Shown here in pieces: positions 1 to 9,142 of a stretch of 52,500 nt of DNA (position 1 is the stretch's first letter; each line of letters opens with the position of its first letter). The DNA is taken from NCBI GenBank assembly GCA_029433415.1, contig JAQTIA010000002.1:1-52500 (forward strand), read 5' to 3'. The notes under the pieces are model-generated. The model had not been told where the DNA came from, made no database searches, and worked only from the letters and a program-made list of their open reading frames with translations. Position numbers and translations under genes: made by a program. Origin of the DNA: Acetobacteraceae bacterium ESL0709. Its GTDB lineage: Bacteria > Pseudomonadota > Alphaproteobacteria > Acetobacterales > Acetobacteraceae.

Positions 1-518
1 GTTGATGTATTACAAGGCCGCGCTGTCATTACAAACTCCCGGATCAGCAGGCTATTCCACGCTCCACTTCAAATGCTCCTTTCATATCACGTTTAAGTCA
101 TTCGCATTAGACGACCAGATTTTCGCTCAGCCCTTCCTTGGGCGCGATCAATATGGGTACGCAATCTTCTTCATTCATGCCAGTTGGGAGTTTCAGATGA
201 TTGCCCAAAAACGGTATATGTTTTCCGGTGTAGTGTCTTCGATGGGCAGATCATCACAAAGGATTACCAGGGGCACAGATTTAGTCTCCCCGAACGAACA
301 TTAAATATCTAAGTTTTTGCCTCATTCTGCCAGAGTGTGGTCGGTAACGTCCGACATCACACTTCCCATTTTTCTTCGTTGATATCTGTTTGTACCGCAA
401 GCAAAGACGTTATAGCAGAAAGTTGATCGCGTTTCCGTTCTTCCCGAACAGCGCACATCAGCGTTATGCGTGGGGTCGCATTGGCTGGAGCGTTCATTCT
501 CGAATGGCAAAGAATGCG
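1..518 (+). pseudogene. mutY remnant (inverted copy)
   Basis: This matches the 3' half of the intact mutY at 9804-10877 in reverse orientation. Recognisable pieces are around 57-70, the stretch near 410-425 and the segment near 510-530 matching the mutY stop and the following Shine-Dalgarno. Multiple indels break the frame and the original stop codon is altered. The 5' half of the gene would lie left of the window. It cannot encode an adenine glycosylase. Confidence 0.75.
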
Positions 519-530
519 GAGACTATTAAA

Positions 531-1084
531 ATGGCTGTTACCCGTCTGGACATGTTTCAAAGTCAGTATGGGACATATCATAATATGACCTGTTCGGGAC
601 GAACTTTTGCTGTCAACCATCTGCCAGCGGCGAACCTGATCTGTTTGCTTTAGCCTTCATGCCGCTGGCATTATCAGCGCCCAGTGGACTGAAATTGCTT
701 TCCGCCAGCCGTTCTCGATCTGGTGGATCGGAGATGTCGCAGGCTCGTGCGCGGGTGAGAACATTACGGTTCAAGACAATTACGCATGATTCATTTCATT
801 TCAAATATTCTGGATGGGATGAGTCGCTTCTTCCTCACGCTTTTGAAATGCTATCGGTTTCCGGCTCGTCGATAGAAGGGCCACGGTCACCGACTGGCCG
901 ATCTGATCTCGCAATTCTCCTCGCAAGTGACGGTGGGGCATAGGAGTTTTCGCGATTTAAATTAGATAACTATAACTCATTCGAATTGTCGGCGAAATGA
1001 CACTGACAGCTACCCCGAAAACGGCTCGTGTAGAAGGCTAACGCTTCGGCGTTAGTCGTCGCTCACAAAGAACCTGCCGCCTGA
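531..1084 (+). pseudogene. Remnant of the small gene that follows mutY
   Basis: The start context (GGAGACTATTAAA then ATG at 531) closely matches that of the intact gene starting at 9787 on the minus strand. The end, near a GCCGCCTGA at about 1076-1084, matches that gene's last codons. Several conserved blocks lie between, for example near 830-850 and 990-1010. Frameshifts are frequent, so no full product can be made. Confidence 0.7.
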
Positions 1085-1211
1085 AAATAGCCTCGAAAAA
1101 GAGCAGAAACTCCTTCGGTACGGTCGGGGGTTTTTTTATGGAAATATCGACGCCTGCTGTGTATTACTTAACCCACGCAGTCTTTACAAACCACCCAGAA
1201 CTGGTTCTTCG

Positions 1212-2372
1212 CAACGTCTTAAGCGACTTTCTTCCGGCCCAGGATCACCTACTCCATCTGTCCGATGATCTATATCATGCCGTATGTAATGCCCGAAGGA
1301 ACGTTTTCTCGTTTCAGTCAAAGAGATATTGCGCATGGTTGAAATGTAGCTCACCATTATGACGTTTGAAAAAAATGCCTTCCGTCATTACGCGGCCTGG
1401 AGTTCAGCCGCACCAAGATTCAATGGGCTCACCGCGGAATTCAGTTCATACACGCCACTTTTCGAAGTTGTGTAACGGTATAGCTCAACAAGATGATAAT
1501 CTCGACAGGGTTTAGGACGATTAATCGGCAACATATCAAAGTCTACGCGAGCACGATGAGCATCAGCATAAAAGAGAAACTGTCTCATTATTTTATGACA
1601 CGGCTACCCATCATTAGCGAAAAGAGGATTGCCGACTATAAAATATTTATTTAAGCCCAGAACCGCGATTAGTCTTCATGGGGCCAGACTTTTGACATCG
1701 ATATCATTGTATTTGTCGCTGCCCTTTCCATCTGATGTACATTCAGCGTGGAGGCCTGAGCCCACGGAAGATAGAATGCTTCCGCCACGTCCGTGAGAAA
1801 CGCTGCAGCCCTTCATTCGTGTAATACTGATTTCTGATGTGTCTTTAAACAATCCCGGCTGCTCATTTCACAGGAAGAGTGGCGGTTGGCCAAACGCAGT
1901 CCAGCGGCGGCAACTTTTAGTCAATATCGTCAGAGAATACCCGATGGTCAGCCAGATACCGGGAAAGCGACCAGAACTACTATCGCCGTAGGAGAGCGAA
2001 GTTATTGAACGCGGATGGCGCTTTGTGTATGGATATCTGAAATTTAATGTCACGAACAAAACCGGGCGTGTTATTCTTCGCTTCAGATCCCAGTTCTTCT
2101 TCCGCAAATATCATCATATCGAGTGCCGCCATTGTCTCCCCTGGCTGTCGATTAAGCGAATTAGCATCGAACGCTAGGTCTGCCGCTTTTGATATCGCGA
2201 GTAATCTAAACAAGCGTAATATTAAGTACCGCATGCACAGTACGCCAGATGCCGCCACGAGCCTGCGAGCCAAAGCTTTTCAATAAAGCCGAGCCTTCCA
2301 GCGCCCTTCTGATCAGCGGATATTTCATCCCGACACACCTTGCGCACCCGTTGCCGTGGTTTAAATTATTTA
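1212..2372 (-). pseudogene. katA (catalase) remnant (inverted copy)
   Basis: On the minus strand this follows the catalase gene at 7539-8984 from its start (about 2372) to its end (about 1212). The best piece is near 1490-1590, where a short frame still reads YADAHRARV and LPINRPK, corresponding to the haem-ligand helix of the intact enzyme. The region is about 1.16 kb against 1.45 kb in the intact gene, with many small deletions and stops. It is a pseudogene unless it is a sequencing artefact. Confidence 0.8.
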
Positions 2373-2423
2373 TCGGGTTGCTGATCAGCAGAGCATTGCT
2401 GAATATCGCCCGCTACTGTTTAA

Positions 2424-2560
2424 TCATAAATACAAAAATACCTTGAATACAGAAGCACCACCATAAACCAATAAATACATCTATCGTTTAGATAAGTGAG
2501 GATTCACGTGAAAGCAACAAAATCACTTTGCTTGTGCTATATCTATAATAGTTAGCCACA
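2424..2560. promoter_or_regulatory. Well-preserved copy of the corA-katA intergenic region
   Basis: By eye this aligns with about 7330-7466 in reverse complement at a clearly higher identity than the flanking pseudogenes, with long uninterrupted matches. The 15-base dyad at 2479-2493 (ATC-N9-GAT) is identical in both copies. The CACGTG core is kept at 2504-2509, although the longer TTTCACGTGAAA palindrome has lost one base. Why a non-coding segment would outlast its genes is unclear; chance in an AT-rich stretch cannot be excluded. Confidence 0.6.
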
Positions 2561-2935
2561 GCAAGATCGGGCACTTCACAACGTGGTTGTTACATAGACA
2601 AAAAATGATTTCTCCCGCGATAACGTAAACTCGATTACACTTCAGCTAGATACCATGCCAAAGGTCGGCAGTCATCACGAAACGATATAGCAGACGATTG
2701 GCTTCTGCTCCGATTAGCCAACCAGAACGCCCGTCGGTAAGGCTATAAGATCAGTCCGTCGCTACGCAATTCGCCGTTCAGCCGATCGCAGATACCAGCT
2801 CAATCAGGCAGGTGTCAAGATCCTTTTCATCAATGTGTTGGTCACGATCAACTCAGTAGTCTGTGCAATTGAGGGCAGCCGCTCGATCTTTGCCCACGAT
2901 GTTTCTGAGGTTTGGCGATGTGCCCCGTTCGGTTA
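2556..2935 (-). pseudogene. corA remnant (inverted copy, truncated)
   Basis: This matches the 3' two fifths of the transporter gene at 6234-7325 in reverse. Landmarks are the stretch near 2655-2690 (ATACCATGCCAAA, the region around the GMN motif) and a run near 2740-2760. Similarity fades at about 2935, so the 5' part of the gene is missing. The frame is destroyed by indels. Confidence 0.7.
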
Positions 2936-3160
2936 CGTATTGCTAAGGTTAAGAAAGGTTACCCTGGACAAGCTGGACAAGCAGACACGTTATCGGCCGA
3001 TGTGCATGCAATGGACAGGTCGTTATACGTCCGATCATGTATGTATTGATACGAAGGAAACTGATTGATGGGAGTTTCAGCTCGTAAGGATAAAGGAACT
3101 GGTCGAGAGGACGAAGTATTTTTTACTGAAATTTAGCTTCGTTATTGTCGTTGACAGATT
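2936..3160. other. Unassigned stretch right of the decayed copy
   Basis: No open frame with a ribosome binding site, RNA gene or clear match to the rest of the window was found here. It lies between the end of the recognisable corA remnant and the terminator of the DUF3597 gene. It may contain the breakpoint of the inverted copy. Confidence 0.5.
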
Positions 3161-3161
3161 G

Positions 3162-3200
3162 AAAAAAAAGCCCCCTGTTTTTAACGGGGGGCTTTTTTTT
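3162..3200 (-). terminator. Rho-independent terminator of the DUF3597 gene
   Basis: A-tract, then CCCCC(T), a short TTTTTAA loop and a complementary G-run, followed by a T-tract. It lies just beyond the stop codon at 3206 of the minus-strand gene. Runs on both sides make it potentially bidirectional. Confidence 0.85.
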
Positions 3201-3205
3201 ATTTC

Positions 3206-3595
3206 TCAGACTTTCCAGTCTTGTGGGACATGGCCACCATTTTCGCCAATCTTGCCATAAAGTTGTTTGATCAACCAGATATTCATGGCCTCGGTATTGT
3301 TTTTATCACCAGTATAATTCAGCTCATCGGCGAGTTTGCGCCGCGAGTCCAGTGAGCTGTCCAGATTGAGCAGTTTCATCAGGTCGACGATTGAGGTCTG
3401 ATAATTGAGTTTCATGCCAGATTTAACGGCCAGATCTTTCAAAACAGCTTCTACGTCAACAGGCTGGTTTGTCGTGGGAATGGATGTCGCTTGGGTGGAA
3501 CTCGGAGCAGCAGCACTGGAAGAATTTTGAACTGGCTCCTTATTCTCATGGGCCGGCGTCATGATTTTAGAGAGAATGTTACTAAAGATACCCAT
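3206..3595 (-). CDS. DUF3597 family protein
   Basis: A 129-residue cytosolic protein of unknown function. Residues 1-12 (MGIFSNILSKIM) form an amphipathic start. About 30 low-complexity residues rich in Ser, Ala, Thr and Pro follow, then a C-terminal globular domain (about 47-129) with a VDV..VL..LA pattern, a MKLLNLDSSLDSRRKLADEL stretch and an N-terminal helix typical of DUF3597. The start is backed by a GGGAG Shine-Dalgarno about 8 bases upstream. It is transcribed alone, downstream of ahcY but separated from it by a terminator, and is closed by its own terminator. DUF3597 proteins have been linked to LysM-like small envelope or stress proteins, but no role is established. The family call comes from the C-terminal pattern. 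Confidence 0.8.
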   Translation of the reverse strand: MGIFSNILSKIMTPAHENKEPVQNSSSAAAPSSTQATSIPTTNQPVDVEAVLKDLAVKSGMKLNYQTSIVDLMKLLNLDSSLDSRRKLADELNYTGDKNNTEAMNIWLIKQLYGKIGENGGHVPQDWKV

Positions 3596-3620
3596 GGAAA
3601 AACTCCCTGGTTTAAGGAAA

Positions 3621-3668
3621 GAAAACTCCCGGCTTTTAAAACCTGTGCCCAGGCTATGGGCCGGGAGT
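3621..3668 (-). terminator. Terminator of ahcY
   Basis: On the minus strand ACTCCCGGC pairs with GCCGGGAGT (arms 3660-3668 and 3625-3633) around a 26-base loop, followed by TTTTC. It sits 15 bases after the ahcY stop. Confidence 0.75.
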
Positions 3669-3682
3669 GTCCCTATTTTATC

Positions 3683-4978
3683 CTAGTAACGGTAAAGATC
3701 GTGTTTGAAAGGACCGTTTGGATTGACACCGATATAGTCAGCCTGTTTCTGGGTCATTTTTGAAAGGTGGGCACCAACTTTTTCCAGATGAAGGGCGGCT
3801 ACTTTCTCGTCAAGAATTTTGGGAAGTGTATAAACCTTGTTTTCGTAAGTACCAGGTTTTGCCGTCCAAAGCTCAATCTGGGCCAGTGTCTGGTTGGTGA
3901 AGGAAGCAGACATCACGAAGGAGGGATGCCCGGTCGCATTACCCAGATTGACCAGGCGTCCTTCGGATAAAAGAATAATCCGGCGATTAGGAGCGAGTTC
4001 GATTTCATCAACCTGCGGCTTGATGTTGTTCCATTTAAAATTGCGTAGTGCCTCGACCTGGATCTCGCTGTCAAAATGTCCGATATTACAGACGATGGCC
4101 CGGTCTTTCATGGCGCGCATATGTTCAAGCGTGATGATATCTTCATTGCCAGTGCAGGTTACGAAGATATCGCCTCTTGGAGCAGCCTCTTCCATAGTGA
4201 CGACTTCATACCCTTCCATGGCAGCCTGAAGTGCACAGATAGGGTCAACTTCTGTTACCAGTACGCGACATCCCGCATTACGAAGGGAAGCTGCGGAACC
4301 TTTGCCGACGTCGCCATAGCCAGCGACAACGCCGACTTTTCCGGCCATCATGACGTCTGTTCCGCGACGAATGGCATCAACAAGACTCTCACGGCAGCCA
4401 TAGAGATTGTCAAATTTCGACTTTGTCACGCTGTCATTGACATTAAAGGCGGGAACTTTCAGTGTGCCTTTACGGGCCATTTCCCATAGACGGTGAACGC
4501 CCGTTGTCGTTTCTTCGGATAACCCGCGAACGTCTTTGAGCATCTCTGGGTATTTTTCATGCATGAGGGCGGTCAGGTCACCACCATCATCAAGGATCAT
4601 ATTGGGCGTCCAACCATTCGGGCCCTTGATGGTTTGCTCAATGCACCACCAGAATTCGCTCTCAGAAAGTCCCTTCCAGGCGAAAACGGGGATGCCGACA
4701 GCTGCAATGGCGGCGGCGGCTTGATCCTGTGTGGAGAAAATATTGCACGATGACCAGCGGACAGTAGCTCCGAGAGCGATCAGTGTTTCAATCAGGACTG
4801 CAGTTTGAATGGTCATATGCAGACAGCCCGCAATCCGTGCGCCTTTCAGGGGCTGCTGACTTCCATATTCTTGGCGAAGGGCCATTAGGCCTGGCATTTC
4901 ACCTTCAGCGATGGAAATTTCTTTGCGCCCCCAATCAGCAAGTGTCAGGTCGCGAACTTTATAATCATGTGAGGTCAT
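3683..4978 (-). CDS. ahcY: Adenosylhomocysteinase
   Basis: Hydrolyses S-adenosylhomocysteine to adenosine and homocysteine, clearing the product inhibitor of methyltransferases and feeding the methyl cycle in the cytosol. At 431 residues it has normal family length without the roughly 40-residue insertion. Visible features are the N-terminal substrate motif [15 protein letters not shown], the NAD-binding glycine loop [18 protein letters not shown] (about residues 217-235) and the catalytic region with [21 protein letters not shown]. The C-terminal tail is FKHDLYRY, where most homologues have KPDHYRY; the Lys and final Tyr that reach into the partner subunit's NAD site are kept. It is monocistronic with its own terminator. 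The AT-rich upstream region shows no obvious SAH riboswitch. Confidence 0.97.
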   Translation of the reverse strand: MTSHDYKVRDLTLADWGRKEISIAEGEMPGLMALRQEYGSQQPLKGARIAGCLHMTIQTAVLIETLIALGATVRWSSCNIFSTQDQAAAAIAAVGIPVFAWKGLSESEFWWCIEQTIKGPNGWTPNMILDDGGDLTALMHEKYPEMLKDVRGLSEETTTGVHRLWEMARKGTLKVPAFNVNDSVTKSKFDNLYGCRESLVDAIRRGTDVMMAGKVGVVAGYGDVGKGSAASLRNAGCRVLVTEVDPICALQAAMEGYEVVTMEEAAPRGDIFVTCTGNEDIITLEHMRAMKDRAIVCNIGHFDSEIQVEALRNFKWNNIKPQVDEIELAPNRRIILLSEGRLVNLGNATGHPSFVMSASFTNQTLAQIELWTAKPGTYENKVYTLPKILDEKVAALHLEKVGAHLSKMTQKQADYIGVNPNGPFKHDLYRY

Positions 4979-5106
4979 TAATGGTTCCTTCGGGAATTAT
5001 CTGTTCCTCTTGTTATAAAAACTAAAATATGTCAAGAATAATAAAGTTTTTTCGTAAGGAAAGAAATCAAGTTTTTAAGATGGAAACGTAATTTAGAGGT
5101 TTTATC

Positions 5107-6096
5107 ATGAGGGATATTTGTATTGTTGATACTTCTATATGTACCGATAATATAGGAGATGAAATAATAGTAGATTCCGTAAATAGAATTGTGGAAGAAA
5201 ATTTTGCAGATTGCTATATTCACAGAGTTCCCTCACACATAATACTTGATGAACTGAATGTCAGAGCGATAAAAAGGTCTGAACTATGTTTTATCGCTGG
5301 GACGAGTATGTTCTCGTCTCACATGTCCTTAAATGGAACGTGGAAAATAGATGTAGAGTTATCTGAGATTTATAAAGAGAGTAATGTCGTGTCTCTAGGA
5401 TGCGGCTGGAGCGATTATATGGGAGCTCCTGATGAGGAGACACGACAGATATTTGAAAATGTTCTATCGGCAAATTTTAAACATTCTGTGAGGGATAATT
5501 ATACACGTTCGAAAATCGAGGAATTAGGGCGCAATGCAATTTTCACCTCATGCCCGACAATGTGGAGGCTTACAAAAGACCATTGTAAGGGTATTCCTGT
5601 AAGTCCGGCGAGTTCGGTTGTATTTACGTTAACAAACTGGCGTCAGGACAGGGAGAGCGATCAGCTCCTTATTCGCCTTCTGAAAAAACTTTATCGGCGT
5701 GTCTATTTTTTTGCCCAGATGCGTGAAGATATGGATTATTTCGAAACTTTTAATGAGGGGGGTGTCTTCATTATAACGCCTACCTTGAAGGGATTTGATA
5801 CTGTTTTGGCAAACGAAGATATAGATTTTGTGGGCACACGCCTGCATGGAGGGATCAGAGCCTTGCAGAAGAAAAAGCGGTCCCTCATTATAGCTGTAGA
5901 TAATCGTGCTATTGAATTAGGGGCTGATACCGGGCTGCCTGTTATAGACCGCAGCTGTCTGGAAAAAGAGCTTTTGCGCTGGTACGACCATGATTTCCGG
6001 CCGGATATTATTCTTCCGGAAACGGGTATTGGAGAATTTATGGGGCAGTTCGACCTTCGTCAGAGCAGTCACAAATTTTCTGCACCGGCATTTTAA
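5107..6096 (+). CDS. Polysaccharide pyruvyltransferase family protein
   Basis: A 329-residue protein with the CsaB/WcaK-type fold. The N-terminal IVDTSICTDNIGDEIIVDS corresponds to the family's GN.GDE motif. The later EDIDFVGTRLHGGIRALQ is the conserved R-L-H-G-G loop, and a SVRD segment lies near residue 130. Family members transfer pyruvate from phosphoenolpyruvate to sugars of surface polysaccharides, or act as related glycan enzymes; the substrate here is unknown. An AGAGG Shine-Dalgarno lies about 7 bases before the ATG. The gene is alone, with no glycan cluster around it, and its 5' third and upstream region are markedly more AT-rich than the neighbours, a possible sign of transfer. Confidence 0.75.
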   Translation: MRDICIVDTSICTDNIGDEIIVDSVNRIVEENFADCYIHRVPSHIILDELNVRAIKRSELCFIAGTSMFSSHMSLNGTWKIDVELSEIYKESNVVSLGCGWSDYMGAPDEETRQIFENVLSANFKHSVRDNYTRSKIEELGRNAIFTSCPTMWRLTKDHCKGIPVSPASSVVFTLTNWRQDRESDQLLIRLLKKLYRRVYFFAQMREDMDYFETFNEGGVFIITPTLKGFDTVLANEDIDFVGTRLHGGIRALQKKKRSLIIAVDNRAIELGADTGLPVIDRSCLEKELLRWYDHDFRPDIILPETGIGEFMGQFDLRQSSHKFSAPAF

Positions 6097-6233
6097 GATA
6101 TATTTCTGGGTAGGAATCCTTTTTAAGGAGTGTCCAATTTCTCAGAGATAATTTAAAAAGAAATTTCGTCAGAATTAAAGGTTCAGGCGCCTGAACAGAG
6201 TAATTTTCCAGAAGTATAAGGGGGGAGACAGTT

Positions 6234-7325
6234 ATGTCTGATAATACTGTTCCCAGCTTCCCGTTTGTCGTTCTTGATCCGGCTCTGAAAAAAGAGGGGC
6301 GGACGCGCCTGACGCAAGGTCTGGTATGGGCTGTCTGTGCAACCCCTGGTGTTGGCATAAGGGCTCTCGAACCCGCAGAAGTCAAGGCTATTCTGGCATC
6401 TGCTACCCCTGACCAGTTTCATCTGATTGGTAGTATGCAGCAGGATGGTTGCTGGTTCTGGCTGCATTTCGACATGGTGCATAGTTCTGCGCGCAATAAT
6501 GTAGCTCATTTGCCTGGTTTGCCAGAAGATGTGGGTGCCATGCTGGCAGAAACAGAATATGGCATTGCACTGGAAGCTTCCGGCGATACAGTCTGGGGGT
6601 CCTTTCCTGCTTTTGACGATGCTCTGGCGGAAGAAGACAGGGAAATCTGCGCATGGCGTTTTGCCATGAAACGGGATTTTCTTATTACAACACGTCGCAC
6701 CCCTATTCCTGTCCTCGGGGCGGCTTACAGGACGCTCGAAAATGATCACGTACCCCGAAATCCGGCAGGGGTCATTGATATGGTGTTGCGTGATTTTACA
6801 ACGACGGTTCGTCGTCAGCTGGGTCAGCTTGATGACGAGCTTGATCGAACTGAGGACGTTCTTTTATTGAAGGAACGTGGTCATGATCTAGGGCACCTCG
6901 GAAGCATCGTGGGTAAGGTCAGGCGGCGTACGTCCGAATTGCGCAGGGCGATGGTACCAGTTGATCGTGTGCTGCGTGATGAGGATCTTGACCTGCCTGA
7001 TTGGGCTGAGGATGATTTGCGCGATCGGGCTGAACGGCAGGTGCATGCAGCATTGGATGATCTTATAGCCTTGCATGATAGGGCGCGTTCCTTACAGGAC
7101 GAGTTGGCTTCCAATCAGGCAGAAGAAACCAATCGTCGCCTTTATATCGTTTCCGTGATGACGACCTTGATGCTGCCGGCCACTTTTGTGACGGGCTTTT
7201 TTGGCATGAATACAGGTGGGATGTTTCTAGCTGAAGGTGGTATCGGAACGATTATCGCAGGAGGAATCTGTTTTTTGTCTATGGCTATTACGTTTATTTT
7301 CATGAAAGTTGCCCGTCTTTTATAA
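6234..7325 (+). CDS. CorA/ZntB-type divalent cation transporter
   Basis: A 363-residue inner-membrane protein of the CorA superfamily. A cytoplasmic alpha/beta domain (about 1-180) is followed by a long charged helical stalk (about 190-300) and two C-terminal membrane segments. The first segment ends in the signature GFFGMN (GMN at the pore mouth). The N-terminal domain, with HFDMVHSSARN and LLITTRR-like blocks, is closer to ZntB (zinc) than to classical CorA (magnesium), so the ion is uncertain. A GGGGGGAG Shine-Dalgarno precedes the ATG. katA follows in the same orientation after 213 bases. A truncated wrecked copy lies at 2556-2935. Confidence 0.85.
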   Translation: MSDNTVPSFPFVVLDPALKKEGRTRLTQGLVWAVCATPGVGIRALEPAEVKAILASATPDQFHLIGSMQQDGCWFWLHFDMVHSSARNNVAHLPGLPEDVGAMLAETEYGIALEASGDTVWGSFPAFDDALAEEDREICAWRFAMKRDFLITTRRTPIPVLGAAYRTLENDHVPRNPAGVIDMVLRDFTTTVRRQLGQLDDELDRTEDVLLLKERGHDLGHLGSIVGKVRRRTSELRRAMVPVDRVLRDEDLDLPDWAEDDLRDRAERQVHAALDDLIALHDRARSLQDELASNQAEETNRRLYIVSVMTTLMLPATFVTGFFGMNTGGMFLAEGGIGTIIAGGICFLSMAITFIFMKVARLL

Positions 7326-7372
7326 TGGCTTCTTCTATTATAGATATAAGCACAAACAAAATTGATTTTGTT

Positions 7373-7388
7373 GCTTTCACGTGAAATC
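7373..7388. promoter_or_regulatory. ParB-site-like palindrome, weak
   Basis: The 12-base core TTTCACGTGAAA equals the centre of the parS consensus, but both flanking dinucleotides differ, giving 12 of 16 matches. It lies in the corA-katA spacer. It could be a weak ParB site or an unrelated CACGTG operator. Confidence 0.35.
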
Positions 7389-7394
7389 CTCCTT

Positions 7395-7409
7395 ATCTAA
7401 ACGATAGAT
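7395..7409. promoter_or_regulatory. ATC-N9-GAT dyad upstream of katA (LysR-type, OxyR candidate)
   Basis: ATCTA and TAGAT arms around a 5-base centre form the T-N11-A / ATC-N9-GAT shape bound by LysR-type regulators. Catalase genes in alphaproteobacteria are commonly controlled by OxyR, a LysR member, so OxyR is the natural candidate. The dyad is 130 bases before the katA start and is identical in the decayed copy (2479-2493). No oxyR gene is in the window. Confidence 0.45.
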
Positions 7410-7538
7410 TAATATTTATTGGTTTAATAATTGGTCTTCTGTATTCAAGATATTTTTGTATTTATGGTCGCTTTTTAATTAGCAGGCGATGGCTGCAGAA
7501 ATATTTCTCATACTGTTGATCACAAGGGAGGATGTTTT

Positions 7539-8984
7539 ATGGCCGATAGAATAATTCGTACAACGGCGGGTGCACCGTGGGTCAGTAATCAGGATAGTAA
7601 ATCCGCTGGTCCAAGAGGGCCGTTATTGCTGGAAAATTATCAGCTTATTGAAAAACTGGCTCACCAGAATCGTGAGCGTATCCCCGAGCGTACTGTGCAT
7701 GCCAAGGGGGCGGGTGCCCATGGTACGCTGACGATTACTCACGATATCACAAAATATACAAAAGCAGCTTTGTTTTCGCAGATTGGTAAAAAGACCGATA
7801 TGTTCATTCGCTTTTCTGTCGTAGCGCCAGAAAGAGGGGGGGCCGAAGCCGAGCGTGATGTGCGTGGTGTTGCCATGAAGTTTTACACGGAAGAAGGAAA
7901 CTGGGATCTGGTAGGAAATAACACGCCGGTTTTTTTTGTTCGTGACCCTATTAAATTTCCAGATTTTATCCATACACAAAAGCGCCATCCGCGTTCCAAT
8001 CTTCGCTCTCCTACGGCGATGTGGGATTTCTGGTCACTCAGTCCTGAAACATTACATCAGGTGGCCATTCTGTTCTCTGACCGTGGTATTCCCAAAAGTT
8101 ACCGCCATATGGATGCGTTTGGCAGCCATACTTTCTCCCTGTGGAATGAGAAAGGCGAGCGTTATTGGGTCAAGTTTCATTTTAAGACACATCAGGGAAA
8201 TCAGTATTACACGAATGAAGAGGCTGCAGCCGTTATTGCACGGACACGTGAAAATGCGCAGGAAGATTTATATCACTCCATTGAGGCCGGAGACTTCCCA
8301 CGCTGGACAATGTACATCCAGATCATGGAAGAGACAGCGGCCGAGCAAGTGTCTTTTAATCCGTTTGATGTCACAAAAGTCTGGCCCCATAAAGACTATC
8401 CCTTGATTGAGGTGGGGATTCTGGAGCTTAATCGTAATCCAGAGAATTATTTTGCCGAGGTCGAGCAATCCTCTTTTTCGCCTTCTAATGTCGTGCCAGG
8501 GATTGGCTTCTCGCCTGATAAAATGCTTCAGGGACGGATTTTCTCTTATGCTGATGCTCATCGTTATCGCGTAGGCACACATTATGAGATGTTGCCGATT
8601 AATCGTCCTAAATTCCCTGTCCAGAATTATCATCTTGACGGGGCTATGCGTTTTGAAGCTTCGAAAAGTGGCGATGGCGATTTTTATGAACCTAATTCCT
8701 TTGGTGGGCCGGTACAGGATCTTAGTGCGGCTGAACCTCCGTTGCGTGTGAGCGGAGAGGCGACTTACTATGAGCATCGTAGTGAAGGTAATGACTACGA
8801 CCAGCCGGCAGCGTTATATCGTCTCTTTGACAGAGAGCAGAAAGAACGTTTCTATAATAATTTCGCTCAGGCCATGCAGGGTGTACCGCAACATATTATA
8901 GATCGTCAGTTGGGTCATTTTGAAAAGGCTGATCCTGAATGGGCGGAAGGGGTGAGAAAGTCGCTTAAGGCGTTGCAGAGCTGA
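7539..8984 (+). CDS. katA: Catalase, monofunctional haem type (small-subunit clade)
   Basis: Breaks hydrogen peroxide down to water and oxygen. At 481 residues it has the length of the small-subunit, NADPH-binding clade. The distal active site is [13 protein letters not shown] (catalytic His), the distal Asn is in [20 protein letters not shown], and the proximal haem ligand Tyr is in [13 protein letters not shown], where Ala and Ala replace the more usual Gly and Thr. A GGGAGG Shine-Dalgarno lies upstream of the ATG. No signal peptide is seen, so it should be cytosolic. It is probably induced by peroxide through the dyad at 7395-7409. It ends with a strong terminator. The wrecked inverted copy at 1212-2372 suggests a former second catalase. 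Confidence 0.97.
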   Translation: MADRIIRTTAGAPWVSNQDSKSAGPRGPLLLENYQLIEKLAHQNRERIPERTVHAKGAGAHGTLTITHDITKYTKAALFSQIGKKTDMFIRFSVVAPERGGAEAERDVRGVAMKFYTEEGNWDLVGNNTPVFFVRDPIKFPDFIHTQKRHPRSNLRSPTAMWDFWSLSPETLHQVAILFSDRGIPKSYRHMDAFGSHTFSLWNEKGERYWVKFHFKTHQGNQYYTNEEAAAVIARTRENAQEDLYHSIEAGDFPRWTMYIQIMEETAAEQVSFNPFDVTKVWPHKDYPLIEVGILELNRNPENYFAEVEQSSFSPSNVVPGIGFSPDKMLQGRIFSYADAHRYRVGTHYEMLPINRPKFPVQNYHLDGAMRFEASKSGDGDFYEPNSFGGPVQDLSAAEPPLRVSGEATYYEHRSEGNDYDQPAALYRLFDREQKERFYNNFAQAMQGVPQHIIDRQLGHFEKADPEWAEGVRKSLKALQS

Positions 8985-9018
8985 AGAACCAGTTCTCTTT
9001 TTAAAGGTGGTTTGTAAG

Positions 9019-9060
9019 TAAAAAAGGCTACGTGGGTTAAAAATTCCCGTAGCCTTTTTA
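9019..9060 (+). terminator. Terminator of katA
   Basis: AAAAAGGCTACG and CGTAGCCTTTTT form a 12-pair stem 35 bases after the katA stop. The A- and T-tracts on both sides could also stop minus-strand transcription. Confidence 0.85.
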
Positions 9061-9080
9061 GTAGGCGTCGATGTTATAAA

Positions 9081-9106
9081 AAAAACCCCCGACCATGCGG
9101 GGGTTT
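9081..9106 (-). terminator. Terminator of the minus-strand gene at 9143
   Basis: AAACCCCCG pairs with CGGGGGTTT around ACCATG; on the minus strand it is followed by an eight-base T-run. It lies 37 bases after the stop of the minus-strand gene. The counterpart in the decayed copy (1108-1137) keeps the G and T runs but has lost the pairing arm. Confidence 0.85.
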
Positions 9107-9142
9107 CATAATAACCTGCTCTTTTTTCGAAGCTGTTTTCCC

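Larger units (their letters stand above)
1..2935 (-). repeat. Decayed inverted copy of about 6872-10490
   Basis: Read on the opposite strand, this stretch follows, in order, mutY, the gene behind mutY, katA and corA of positions 10490 down to 6872. Clear anchor matches are the end of mutY (about 400-520), the katA terminator region (1110-1210), the katA haem-ligand region (about 1490-1580), the katA/corA intergenic region (2424-2560) and the corA C-terminus (2600-2900). Substitutions and one- to few-base indels are scattered everywhere and no long frame survives. The copy is shorter than its partner (about 2.9 against 3.6 kb), so deletions dominate. The match probably continues beyond the left edge. 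It could be an old duplication or a mis-assembled noisy read. Confidence 0.85.

Noticed and set aside
1-2935. Insertion sequence as the cause of the inverted copy
   Set aside because: No transposase fragment, terminal inverted repeats or target duplications were seen at the edges.
1-3068. Several open frames of 60-100 codons in the left edge
   Set aside because: They lack ribosome sites and known domains, and the DNA aligns with mutated mutY, katA and corA in reverse, so they are fragments.
4979-5040. SAH riboswitch or promoter upstream of ahcY
   Set aside because: The segment is short and AT-rich. A TTGACA exists but the nearest TATAAC is only 12 bases away, which is not a usable spacing.
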